64,000 nt of DNA from Panorpa germanica (taxonomy: Eukaryota; Arthropoda; Insecta; Mecoptera; Panorpidae). Below are positions 44,801-54,140 of the stretch, piece by piece. Within the stretch, counting starts at the first letter, position 1; each line of letters opens with the position of its first letter. The stretch covers positions 11,112,603 through 11,176,602 of the forward strand of contig OY783211.1 in NCBI GenBank assembly GCA_963678705.1. Reading direction: 5' to 3'. The notes below the pieces were generated by a model. The model ran no database searches. It worked only from the letters and a program-made list of their open reading frames with translations, and was not told the DNA's origin. The position numbers and the translations under genes were made by a program.

Positions 44801-46444
44801 TGGGTTAAGTATAGAGATGACATGTCTGAGGATGTTTTGTATCGTGTGCGCCGTCAAACTTTGAATCCTACACTACAAATGACTGAAGAAATTTACAATG
44901 ACACATTGATCATGATAGAAGATATGTGTTTATTGATGGCAAATAAAGTATTGTCGTGTTTGGGAATGACAGCACCCAATCGTCATATGCACGATGCATT
45001 AAACCACGAGTTGCAAAGAGAACATCAGTACGACATTGAAGCATTGGCCGAAACAGTTCGTACAAATGTTCCACAATTAAATCAACAACAAAGAATTGCG
45101 TACGACACTTTGATAGAAGCTGTGAACAGTGGATCTGGTGGAATTTATTTCCTTGATGCTCCCGGAGGAACCGGAAAAACGTTTTTAATTTCATTGCTTT
45201 TGGCGAGGATCAGATCGCGAAATGATGTTGCTCTAGCGTTGGCTTCATCTGGAATAGCTGCAACTCTGCTCGAAGGCGGGCGAACTGCACATTCTGCCTT
45301 GAAATTACCACTAAACATGCAAATCACCGAAACACCAATTTGCAACATCGCCAAAAATAGCGCAATGGCCAAGATCCTACAGGTATGCAAATTAATTGTT
45401 TGGGATGAATGCACAATGGCCCATAAGAGGTCACTGGAGGCACTGGACAGAACGTTGAAAGATCTTCGTGACAACCAAAATATTTTCGGTGGGGCCATGA
45501 TTCTGTTGTCAGGTGATTTTCGTCAGACTCTTCCAGTTATTCCCCGATCAACTGTTGCTGATGAACTAAATGCATGCCTAAAATCATCAAATTTGTGGCA
45601 GTACGTAAAGACACTCCACTTAACAACTAACATGCGAGTATTTTTGCAACAAGATGAAACTGCTAATGTGTTTGCGAAGCAGTAGTTAGACATTGGAAAT
45701 AATAAAGTTGCAGTGGACACCTCGACCGGATTCATCACATTACCTACAGATTTCTGTCACATCACAGACTCAAAAGTGGAGCTTATTCAGCGAGTTTTCC
45801 CAGATATAGCGCAAAAGTTCAATAACCATAATTGGCTGGGTGAACGAGCAATATTAGCAGCGAAAAATAATGATGTAGAGGATCTTAATGCGACCATTCA
45901 GAATTTTCTTCCAGGACAGTTGGTTTCCTTCAAATCAGTCGACACCGTAATGAACCAGGATGACGTAATCAACTATCCCACTGAGTTTTTAAATTCACTG
46001 GAATTGCCTGGATTACCACCTCACAATTTGCAGTTAAAAGTAGGATCAGTTGTCATCATGCTGCGTAACATTAATCAACCTCGACTATGCAATGGAACAA
46101 GACTGGCTGTGAAAAGACTGATGAATAACGTCATTGAGGCGACAATCATAAAAGGAAAATACAAAGGAGAGGATGTCTTGATCCCGCGGATACCGATGAT
46201 TCCAACGGACTTACCATTCGATTTTAAACGCTTACAATTTCCAGTACGTCTGGCCTTTGCGATGACCATAAATAAATCGCAAGGACAGTCTTTAGAAGTT
46301 TGTGGAATCAACTTGGAGTTTCCCTGTTTCGCGCATGGACAATTATACGTCGCGTGTTCGCGCGTCGGAAAACCGTCTTCTTTGTTTATTTACGCACCAC
46401 AAAACAAAACAAAAAATATAGTTTATGAGAAAGCTTTAAATTAA
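41856..46444 (+). CDS. Helitron Rep-helicase, three exons, one in-frame TAG
   Basis: Exons 41856-42443, 42537-43032 and 43119-46444 are joined by two GT-AG introns of 93 and 86 bp. The joined frame is 1470 codons including the terminal stop at 46442-46444. Residues 1-30 are basic. Cysteines C103, C117-X2-C120 and C133-C134 form a zinc-finger-like cluster. The Rep domain carries the two-histidine motif LPHAHILVW (H549, H551) and the paired tyrosines Y688 and Y692 in YICKYVNKG. The PIF1-type helicase has Walker A GGTGKT (1044-1049), Walker B WDE (D1124-E1125), a GDFRQ motif around D1161 and, at the end, TINKSQGQS (about 1411-1419) with a final SRVGKP motif. This protein nicks, unwinds and transfers one DNA strand. 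One TAG at 45683-45685 (codon 1217) interrupts the helicase C-terminal part; the frame is open again directly after it. The other lines of evidence argue for recent activity. Confidence 0.9.
42444..42536 (+). other. Helitron intron 1 (93 bp)
   Basis: Donor AAG|GTATTA at 42444 and acceptor ATTACAG ending at 42536, phase 0. The intron contains stop codons. The flanking exon residues (...MPTFK and IQGQIYHLLE...) join into the conserved FK-IQGQIYHL segment of Helitron Rep proteins. Confidence 0.85.
43033..43118 (+). other. Helitron intron 2 (86 bp)
   Basis: Donor CAG|GTAAAT at 43033 and acceptor GATCGCAG ending at 43118, phase 1. It rejoins two different reading frames (frame of 42618 and frame of 43121) into NQVTG-AETNKKVSAMNFY, which is the expected continuity in this family. 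Confidence 0.88.
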
Positions 46445-46668
46445 TTAACAGACTGTATTTTCACAGTGTGTGTCTGTGAATATCAAATTTAAACCTTATA
46501 AATAGCCAGTATTTCAGGAAAACTCTGATTTCTAAGTAAGCAACATGATGTATCGAAAATAATAATAAAACTTCATGCTTTATTCAATAAATGCTTTTTC
46601 ATTAATAATTATTTTGTTTGTTTTAAAATCATTTTATACAAAAGATTAGGTCTTTTATTTATCGATGA

Positions 46669-46697
46669 GGCAGTACGAAGTCTGCCGGGTCAGCTAG
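46669..46697 (+). other. Helitron 3' terminus: hairpin plus CTAG
   Basis: GGCAG (46669-46673) pairs with CTGCC (46682-46686) over an 8-base loop; CTAG ends 11 bases later, followed by T. This is the canonical Helitron end. Confidence 0.9.
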
Positions 46698-48850
46698 TAT
46701 ATATATATAATATACATATAGATCTTTGTAACGATGCATAAACTATAATATGTATAACATATCCTGTTATATTATTTTGTAATAAAAGCTTCTAATATAT
46801 CTAATATGTTATATTATTCCACAATAAAAGTAGATAATAGTATTATAATAATAGTACCTAATAACATACTATAATGTAAAAGCATAAACTATTAACTTTA
46901 TGAGTATTATGTAAATAAACTTTGCTTGAAACTTGAAACACAGAGCCGATTCCACCATTATATTCAAACATTGTCTGTGAAAGAATCGTTCCATTCTATC
47001 TATTATTTTCAATTTCATAAAAAGAAATTATTTTTTAAATAACCACTTTATTTTTTAAATTATTTTATTATTATTTTAGTCGTACAATTTATGAAGTTTT
47101 ACAATTGAGGAGGCTTGCTACGTCAGGTTAATAACAGAGTTATAAAAAGAAAACAGCACAGTTTTACAACAATTATTATTTATTGAATATTTAAGTTTTA
47201 ATTACAATGTTGGAATAGATCGACATAGAATAAGTCCAGAATATTAATTAACTAGTACATAAAAATATATGAGCTTATATACTAATTATTTTATTAGATT
47301 AGGAACCAGACGGCCACTAAGTAAGACGGCCAATAAGTTATTATTGTTAAGAAATAATAAATAAACAAATAGATAAGAATAGTCCATGTTCATAATATAA
47401 GCTTATCCAATCCTTGTGTCACTATAACAGGCTCCAATTAGATTTCTTTTTATATCTGTAACAAAGAGAGTCGGGACAACAGCACCTTCTAATAAAAAAA
47501 GGAAAGAAGAGGCGAAGGGTTTCAACGATGAATTGATATGCAATGAGTACTACGAGTATTAAATTCCATCAAACTTTGTTTATCGATCGCTAGACAGTTC
47601 ATGAACGTTTAAAAAGGATTAGGGTGCAGCAAAAAAGAATTAATCCTTAGTTTGTGGTTAGAACAGACGCTCGAATAATTCATGTATTGAAAAATTGATA
47701 ATTAAAATGAATTTATTCAGAATTTGATGTAATATATTCGTTATCACGTTCCTATGTTTAGTCCCTATTGGTCCTTGTTGGTCCTATATCAATGCAAAAC
47801 GCTTAGCTTGCATGTTTCGTTCATAATAATAACAGTAAACGTAATACGTAATACCGTTATTCACTGATTGTTAAGAACTGTTTTCTTCTTGATAAGTAAG
47901 ACCGAAATTATTATATTAAGCCCAACTTAAATAAATTAGATTTATTGATAAAGTCACTTTACTATATATTTTTGATTTTAAAATTAATTAAAAATATATA
48001 CTCTTACAAAAAATATAAAACTGTGTTATAAAAATGCTATAAAGAGAATGTATCTGACACTTGCTGAATAAACAACATTTACCAAAAGGCACGACTACGA
48101 AATAGATCTGAGCGATCAGAGTGTTCATGAACTCATACAGGCCATCAGCAGCCAACGCCAAGGAATCGGCTGCCGATCATAACGAAGCTCTGAATAGTAA
48201 GGAGGGTGATAATGGTGATGTAGTTGCTGGCAGGGAATATGGAATACCGTGATTCGACTGGAATCGGCTCTCCTTATCTATTATGGAGTGGTTTTTATGT
48301 AAAACATACCTTTTTTCCTTTATAACAAATGCTTACCACAAAAAGGATAATACTCGTATAAAACTGGTATATTGTGCGATTGTTAATAAAATTATCATTG
48401 GCATTTGCTCTTTTGTTTTTAATTTTAATGGGCTTGTGAAAAAAGGTGAATCAGACACTGTCTTCGTGCCAACATTTTTCTGGTGTACCGCCTCTCTATC
48501 TATTAATTCTAGCACCCATGATGATTGTTTTATTTCAAATTTAAACAAACAACTAAGCCATCAATCATTCCCTGTTATAAGGCTGTCATAGTGGCAAATT
48601 ATTGATTAATTAATTTGGACATGGAAGGCCGCGTAAGTGCCGGAAATGTTATTCAAAACATTGACGGACATTTTGGTAATGCACCAGGAGAGTGAGAAGG
48701 CGTGGAAGGCAGATTTTCATGTTTATTAGCGGAATTAATTTATTGATGGCATATAAAGTAAAATAGCGTGTGTAAATCATTTTATATTTATTGTTTTAAA
48801 GCCACAGGTCATTGATTTGTGAGGCATTTTGATTATTACTGATAATACCC
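46698..48850. other. Non-coding stretch with a small GC-richer block
   Basis: Begins with the remaining TA run of the split microsatellite. At 48100-48280 a GC-richer block has a 42-codon plus frame (48127-48252) starting MNSYRPSAANAKESAADHNE. I recognise no family in either strand. The 102-codon frame at 48283-48591 has no domain. A short direct duplication (GACGGCCA(C/A)TAAGT) lies at about 47309-47338. Confidence 0.4.
48846..48850. repeat. Target site duplication, left copy (TACCC)
   Basis: TACCC directly precedes the left LTR and is repeated directly after the right LTR. Five-base duplications are usual for BEL/Pao elements. Confidence 0.85.
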
Positions 48851-49161
48851 TGTACGAAATAAAACCATGCGAGTATTTGTAGATTGAATAATTATTCAAT
48901 TGTTTAATGATAAAATAATTTTACACTTTTTAATTACTTTGAACCAACATTCTTATAATAACAAGATGGTTGGGAATTATGATCTTGACAGTGTAGAAGC
49001 CCAAAACACAACTGACCTGATTGCCATACGGCCGTGTCGTACACAGCAGTCATCGTATTGCTGTCATGCGCATTACTTCTATTAGAGACAACAATGTATT
49101 ATAATGTTGGAATGCCAACAGAGACATCTTCTTATGTTCTGTACTAATTTTGTACTGAACA
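48851..49161 (-). repeat. 3' LTR of the BEL/Pao-type element
   Basis: 311 bp, identical by eye to 51740-52050. On the minus strand it begins TGTTCAGTAC and ends TTCGTACA. The 61-codon plus-strand frame that appears in both LTRs is a by-product of the repeat, not a gene. Confidence 0.92.
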
Positions 49162-49224
49162 TAAATTGCCAGCCAGCAGAAGTAGATAAGCTCACAACTA
49201 ATATCAAATTATACAATGTTACAT

Positions 49225-49315
49225 AAAATTATTATAAACCAATTTACAAAAAATAATGTGAACTTCTTAAAACTATTATAAACAAAATTACACAAAATAA
49301 CATAAACTTCTTAAC
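49225..49315 (-). repeat. Short direct repeat in the 3' untranslated part of the BEL/Pao-type element
   Basis: Two AT-rich copies of about 46 bp, each with ATTATAAAC, TTACA(A/C)AAAATAA and AACTTCTTAA blocks on the plus strand, lie between the ORF stop and the 3' LTR. Confidence 0.55.
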
Positions 49316-49316
49316 T

Positions 49317-51029
49317 CTATGGTAGTCTACATAATTTTGTGAAAATAATATAAAACAAATTAATTACTATCCTAAATATAACAGAAACCATAATTATCAA
49401 TGTAGCATACATTATCAATTGCATAATGTACACAACAATCATCAACTCAATAGTTACAATGTTATTGAAACAATTATCTTTTAACAATTCCAACAGTACA
49501 GATGTTTGTTTTACATCAATGTTGTAAACATTGCAATTAATATCTGATGGAAGTATTGTATTTGAATCAAAAATTTTATTTGTTGCTTGTTTGATTCGCA
49601 CCAGCAACACTGCGCTAATAATCTCAAGCTGGGGTATTGTAAGTACCTTACTTGATGGAGCTACACTAGACTTGTAGCAAATTAAATTTGTTTTTAACTT
49701 AATATTTATAAAAATAATATTGTGTTTTAAACCTAATGTCATGATACTGGTTGATCTGTTTAATAATGTTTTATAAACCTCCAATACTGAAGGATTGCGT
49801 CTAAATCTTTTTTCCAACACATTAAATCTTTGCGGGGCAACTGAGAAAGAATCCTCCAATTCTATTTTATTTACTAGGCTGAGTAATGGCAAATCAACAG
49901 TTAAATTATTTTTAAGTGCTACTGAATTCTGAAATTTATGTTCAGCCTTTAAGTAATCCTCAGAAAACTTATCTGATTCCTCTGGGACTTTCTCAGTTGT
50001 CCAAGATTGTTCCATAACATTCTCAAGGTTTGTATATTCACAAATAGCAAGATTACATACAATATTATTATGTGAATACTTATTTTTATTATACAATTTT
50101 CTTGGAACCACATTTCCAAATGTGTTTTGTGGATCAATAAATTTTTCTTTATTATTATTGTCATGTGACATATTTTTATAATCTAAACTATACTCAAGTG
50201 CAATTGCACGTCTTTCTAAAAATGAAATAAATTCTGCCATAGTAGGCAGTTCTTCTAAATTTCTTTCCATGTGGAAAGTGCGGTTAGTAACGATATCTAA
50301 TTTTCTACTTAAGGCCGAGATTAAAATCATATCCCATTTGTCTACAGGCTCATCAAGATTTTTTAACGCTTGTAATTGCTGTTTTACTTGACATAAAAAA
50401 GCCCTTATATCTACTGCAGTACCTTTCTGCATGTTGGGAATATCAAGTAATATATTAATGTGATAAAAAATCAATCTCGCCTTATTTTCATACCGCGCTA
50501 ACAATAAATCAATAGCCTCTTTGTATGAGCTGTTCACAAGCGGCAGATTTATAATTATTGAGAGAGCCTCATCAACGAGATACTTTCTCAAATAGAAAAG
50601 TCTCTGTACATCGGACAGTGATGCATTATTGTGAACCACTGCTTGGAAGAGCTCATAAAAGGGCTTAAACCTGGTTATATCCTTGCCATCGAAGGTTGGA
50701 ATTTCCACCGCTGGGAGCCTCAATGGAACTAATTCAGGCCTATTAACTTCTTTTAACTTATTGATGCTAGCATTTAATTTTGCTATAATATTAAAATACT
50801 TTTCTTCAACTTCTTCAATGTCTTCCTCATCTTGATCATCAATTTCTAAAATGCTGTACTGCGTGAGCTCGTACGATTGGAATGTAGTCATCATCTTTTC
50901 TTTTTTCACCTGCAGCACCTCCACTGTAGCGGAGTCGAGAGCCCTTGGGTCGCTGACGTAATTGTCCATCCTTGATATTGAACTTTTTGCAATCGTCCGC
51001 GCCGATCTAAGCCTTTTCAATCCCTCCAT
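49317..51029 (-). CDS. Gag-Pol remnant fusion ORF of the BEL/Pao-type element (570 aa)
   Basis: Residues 1-100 form a charged N-terminal coiled-coil-like part with an acidic stretch (DDQDEEDIEEVEE). Residues about 102-280 are the Gag domain of Pao/BEL elements (DUF1759), starting at LPAVEIPTFDGKDITRFKPF. After a short Asn/Lys-rich linker, residues about 332-423 resemble the segment just before the reverse transcriptase core (a W-x-E-x-x-P start and an ending like RFNVLEKRFRRNP). Residues about 454-480 resemble the start of the RNase H-like region (SSVAPSSKVLTIPQLEIISA). Zinc knuckles, protease, catalytic reverse transcriptase, RNase H catalytic part and integrase are absent. Residues about 527-565 are strongly hydrophobic and could span a membrane, or may simply be AT-rich sequence read in frame. 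The frame is uninterrupted across every junction. Confidence 0.85.
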   Translation of the reverse strand: MEGLKRLRSARTIAKSSISRMDNYVSDPRALDSATVEVLQVKKEKMMTTFQSYELTQYSILEIDDQDEEDIEEVEEKYFNIIAKLNASINKLKEVNRPELVPLRLPAVEIPTFDGKDITRFKPFYELFQAVVHNNASLSDVQRLFYLRKYLVDEALSIIINLPLVNSSYKEAIDLLLARYENKARLIFYHINILLDIPNMQKGTAVDIRAFLCQVKQQLQALKNLDEPVDKWDMILISALSRKLDIVTNRTFHMERNLEELPTMAEFISFLERRAIALEYSLDYKNMSHDNNNKEKFIDPQNTFGNVVPRKLYNKNKYSHNNIVCNLAICEYTNLENVMEQSWTTEKVPEESDKFSEDYLKAEHKFQNSVALKNNLTVDLPLLSLVNKIELEDSFSVAPQRFNVLEKRFRRNPSVLEVYKTLLNRSTSIMTLGLKHNIIFINIKLKTNLICYKSSVAPSSKVLTIPQLEIISAVLLVRIKQATNKIFDSNTILPSDINCNVYNIDVKQTSVLLELLKDNCFNNIVTIELMIVVYIMQLIMYATLIIMVSVIFRIVINLFYIIFTKLCRLP

Positions 51030-51739
51030 CTTGCTTAGGTGATAGATTCGTACTTGTATGATAGACGAAACGTGGATGACAAAACTAATCCAGGTTAATC
51101 CAGCAACATAAGAAGTTTTTAATAAATCGGTACTTGTAGATAGTAATAATAGCTTTGTACCTTCATGAGTAAAGAAGTATTTTACTCTCTTCCAGCATCC
51201 ATGTATCCTCTTCCGTAATGATAATTTTTCTTGAATAATTTTTCTTAAAATATAAATGTGTAGTAATCAAACCGTCTGAATCCAGCGTTGCATTACCCAA
51301 TCAATGGCAATTGATGACTTGCCAGGCCGCCATAGGGAAAATGTAACAAAATAGCTTGCACATGTGCCGATCACTATACAGACGTAACCTCAAAACACCA
51401 CGAAATCACACGCGGGTACCAATGGCTTGTAAGGCCAGTTTTTTTTTGTAGGAATTAAAACCTTCTTGAAATGTAATTGTAAAATATCCAGCTTCGCTTG
51501 TAAGGCTTCTGGAAATGTAATTGTAAAATATCCAGCTTCGCTTGTAAGGCTTCTGGAAATGTAACTGTAAAATATCCAAATCCTCCGTGAATCCGCCAAA
51601 ATAGAGCGTCCCAATTACCCAATCAATGGCAATCGCCAAGGGGCAAATGTAAAAAAACGCCAAAAACACAATGAAAAACACACGCGGTTAATAAACTCGA
51701 AGGATCGGCTTTGTAAGGCATCGAAGGACCAGCTTCGCA
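51030..51739 (-). other. 5' leader of the BEL/Pao-type element
   Basis: This stretch separates the 5' LTR from the Gag start codon. It contains a duplicated block: ACCCAATCAATGGCAAT occurs at about 51293 and 51617, each followed by a GC-rich part and an AATGTAA(A/C)AAAA block. It also contains the 44-bp tandem repeat listed separately. Packaging and dimerisation signals would be expected here from retroelement biology, but I cannot identify them. Confidence 0.6.
51460..51580 (-). repeat. 44-bp tandem repeat in the BEL/Pao-type leader
   Basis: Units begin with AAATGTAA(T/C)TGTAAAATAT at 51469, 51513 and 51557 and include CCAGCTTCGCTTGTAAGGCT. About 2.7 units are present and are nearly identical. 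Confidence 0.88.
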
Positions 51740-52050
51740 TGTACGAAATAAAACCATGCGAGTATTTGTAGATTGAATAATTATTCAATTGTTTAATGAT
51801 AAAATAATTTTACACTTTTTAATTACTTTGAACCAACATTCTTATAATAACAAGATGGTTGGGAATTATGATCTTGACAGTGTAGAAGCCCAAAACACAA
51901 CTGACCTGATTGCCATACGGCCGTGTCGTACACAGCAGTCATCGTATTGCTGTCATGCGCATTACTTCTATTAGAGACAACAATGTATTATAATGTTGGA
52001 ATGCCAACAGAGACATCTTCTTATGTTCTGTACTAATTTTGTACTGAACA
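51740..52050 (-). repeat. 5' LTR of the BEL/Pao-type element
   Basis: 311 bp, identical by eye to the other LTR. It should carry the promoter; a TATAATA-like stretch is present on the minus strand, but the start site cannot be fixed. Confidence 0.92.
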
Positions 52051-52055
52051 TACCC
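52051..52055. repeat. Target site duplication, right copy (TACCC)
   Basis: Matches 48846-48850. Confidence 0.85.
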
Positions 52056-52154
52056 TATTTTCTAAAGGACCCACCCCAATGGAACTACCGTCCTAAACGC
52101 AAAACACGAGTACTACCTCAAATAATATATCACTCAATAAGTTCGCAGAATGAC
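52056..52154. other. Flanking non-coding DNA
   Basis: Short stretch between the LTR element and a family B repeat; nothing seen. Confidence 0.4.
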
Positions 52155-52260
52155 ATATAGATGGCACCACTGTTGATAAACCGAAATAATTTTTAGATAC
52201 TACCAACCTTCAAACGATATGTGTCAAAATTTCATGATAAACTGACCATTTAAGTTTTTT
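52155..52260 (-). repeat. Dispersed repeat family B copy
   Basis: Minus-strand reading gives ATCATGAAATTTTGACACAT, ATCGTTTGAAGGTTGGTAGT, CAACAGTGGTGCCATCTATA and TGTCATTCTGCGAACTTATT. It is the most complete copy; the same ordered blocks are at 61415-61560 and partly at 28778, 33836 and 59735. Confidence 0.55.
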
Positions 52261-52300
52261 TAAGTTTCTAATATTTTTGAGCTCACAATCATCAATTAAT

Positions 52301-52350
52301 CTTTGATTGAACTCGAAGACACAGTTGTTTGGCTTCAAGCATCAACATGA
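52301..52350 (-). repeat. SINE family A fragment (tRNA-like head)
   Basis: Minus-strand TGTTGATGCTTGAAGCC, AACTGTGTCTTCGAGTTCAA corresponds to the head of family A with a degraded B-box. No tail is recognisable. Confidence 0.4.
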
Positions 52351-54046
52351 AATACATGTTTTATATGTATTTGTATCAATGTATCAATCTTCAACGCGAA
52401 CTTTAAGTTATAAGTCTAGCAACTAAGAAAAAACGTGCCTAGGAAAAGTTAAGAACAAAGTCAAATATATTGTATCACAACAGGAGTGTTTACTCCTTTT
52501 TAAAAGCACGATATACGCTATAAAGACACCACCCTCTCCGCACCTACCCTCTTCACTCATGTCAGCTATTACAACACCATGTTTCAACACAAAACATTAA
52601 AAATCGGATCCCTTTTTCAGTAATGTCTAGTCTAATAGTCCTTCATATTGATTTTTATTTCTATATTAAATCACAGACGCACCGTATCCCTATCCCTTTC
52701 TAGGGGTTTCATCGTTTATGACAAATTAATGCCACCCCCCTTTCTCCTCCTCATGTCCCCTGAGGGACTGCCACGATCTCGTTATTTGCGTAGATGTCTG
52801 ACGGCGAACAGAACTTGTCGTGTGAAAAATATTGAAAATGCGTTATCACTTGATTTGCTTGGTTTGACAAACAACTCTATTTTGATAGTTCACTATGATT
52901 TAAAATTGCACGTGGGCGACCTGCTTTGGCAAACTGGGTTTCCAACAAAAATACAAAATATTTTATTGTTTTCCGAATTTTAACAAAATTTTCTTATATT
53001 ATCAATTATTAATTGCGGGTTGCTACACGTGTTAAAAAGAATGCTTCCCAAAAACGCTGCAAAAACTGAATACAAAGTTTATCAAATATTTACTTTTAAT
53101 ATATTTTTCACAATCCAAAAAAAAACAAGGAAAAGCTTTTCATTATACGAGTATACTAACAACATACAAGAATATATGATTTGTGTTATTTTCAATTTAT
53201 TATCTAGCTTAAGGCTAGATTGGCAATGTGGCAAAGAGAATAAACATTATTAGCCTAAGGCTAGAGTTATTTACTTTTCTCCAAAATTCACATTTATACA
53301 TGTATAAAATTACAAAATATTATTTTAATAAAATAAAAGACTTTTAAAAAATAAATATTTAAATTGAAATAAATAATAATAATAATATACATTGTCTCGT
53401 TTAAAACAAATATATACGGAGCAGGCATAAGTGTCCTGGTCACTATTTTGCATGAATTGTATTATTTGTTTTTGTAATTATGTTAATTTAATACAGTAAC
53501 TACTGTGGCTTACTTTTTCCAAATTTTGAAACAGTAAAAAGTAGACTCCTTTTGCAATTAGAAGCAACGAGCAACGACTGAACATATAAATTTGTTTTTT
53601 AGGCCTACAAAATATTTTAATCGGACTTTGTAAAAAGTATTTGGGCCGGTTTTTACGATTCTGAGTTTTATCACTGATGATCTTCTACTTCTATTTGTGA
53701 TGTGGCATTATACATATACACTTTTGCAAAAAACTTTATGAAATTTCATAATATTTCCAAAGCAAATTTTATAACCAGTGTATTAAAAAAAATCAGATAT
53801 TAATATATTAATGTTTATTTAATTATTTTTTTTTATTTAATATTTTATTTTTATTAGTACAATAATTTTTATAACGTGATTTTTAATAGAATCGGTTCGT
53901 AAAATTATATTTATTTTAGTAATAAATTCAAACAAATATTTAATTATTATCCCGGTCATTTGTCATTCAACATTTTTAACAATGTGGTCTGCACCGCTAC
54001 TGAATATAAGTTTTATAATTATGAGTACATTACAAAGATATTAATT
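52351..54046. other. Non-coding stretch with chance ORFs
   Basis: The plus frame 52648-52983 (111 codons) and 53020-53253 (77 codons) show no domain. The first lies in slightly less AT-rich DNA and may deserve a transcript check. Otherwise nothing is supported. Confidence 0.4.
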
Positions 54047-54140
54047 TTGATAACAACCAAACCCAGAAAATATAGCGCTCGACCGGATATCGAACTCGAA
54101 GACACAACAGTCTGGCATTAAGTATACCGTGCCGTTACTT
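54047..54140 (-). repeat. SINE family A copy
   Basis: Minus-strand reading gives GCATT/AATGCCAGACTGTTGTG, TCTTCGAGTTCGATATCCGG (B-box-like), then CGCTATATTTTCTGGGTTTG and GTTGTTATC. Block order agrees with 1311-1500 and 36560-36662. Confidence 0.6.

Larger units (their letters stand above)
41040..46697 (+). mobile_element. Helitron, near-complete and nearly autonomous (5.66 kb)
   Basis: The 5' end is TC at 41040-41041, after an A, followed by TATATATATAAAAATCAATT and the Helitron-type leader with CTCGCTAAAACTCGAGAACG. The 3' end is CTAG at 46694-46697 followed by T. It is preceded by a hairpin with stem GGCAG/CTGCC (46669-46673 with 46682-46686). The single gene inside encodes the Rep-helicase. 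Both termini and almost all of the coding sequence are kept, so the copy is young. The insertion lies between A and T within an AT microsatellite, as expected for this class. No target duplication is expected for rolling-circle insertion. Confidence 0.92.
48851..52050 (-). mobile_element. BEL/Pao-type LTR retrotransposon, internally deleted derivative (3.2 kb)
   Basis: Two 311-bp long terminal repeats (48851-49161 and 51740-52050) read as identical, start TG and end CA. They are bounded outside by the direct duplication TACCC (48846-48850 and 52051-52055). The coding strand is minus. In that orientation the order is 5' LTR, a 710-bp leader with tandem repeats, one 570-codon ORF, about 155 bp, 3' LTR. 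Gag is present, but protease, most of reverse transcriptase, RNase H and integrase are missing. The element could only move using enzymes from a complete relative. Identical LTRs indicate a recent insertion. A clear primer-binding site and polypurine tract were not identified; a candidate TGGTCCTTCGATGCC lies 8 bases inside the 5' LTR edge. Confidence 0.88.

Noticed and set aside
48900..49085. 61-codon plus-strand ORF found twice (also 51789-51974)
   Set aside because: It lies wholly inside the two identical LTRs and on the strand opposite to the element's gene; duplicated by the repeat structure.
52648..52983. 111-codon plus-strand ORF
   Set aside because: No domain seen and no supporting context; left as a possible transcript check only.
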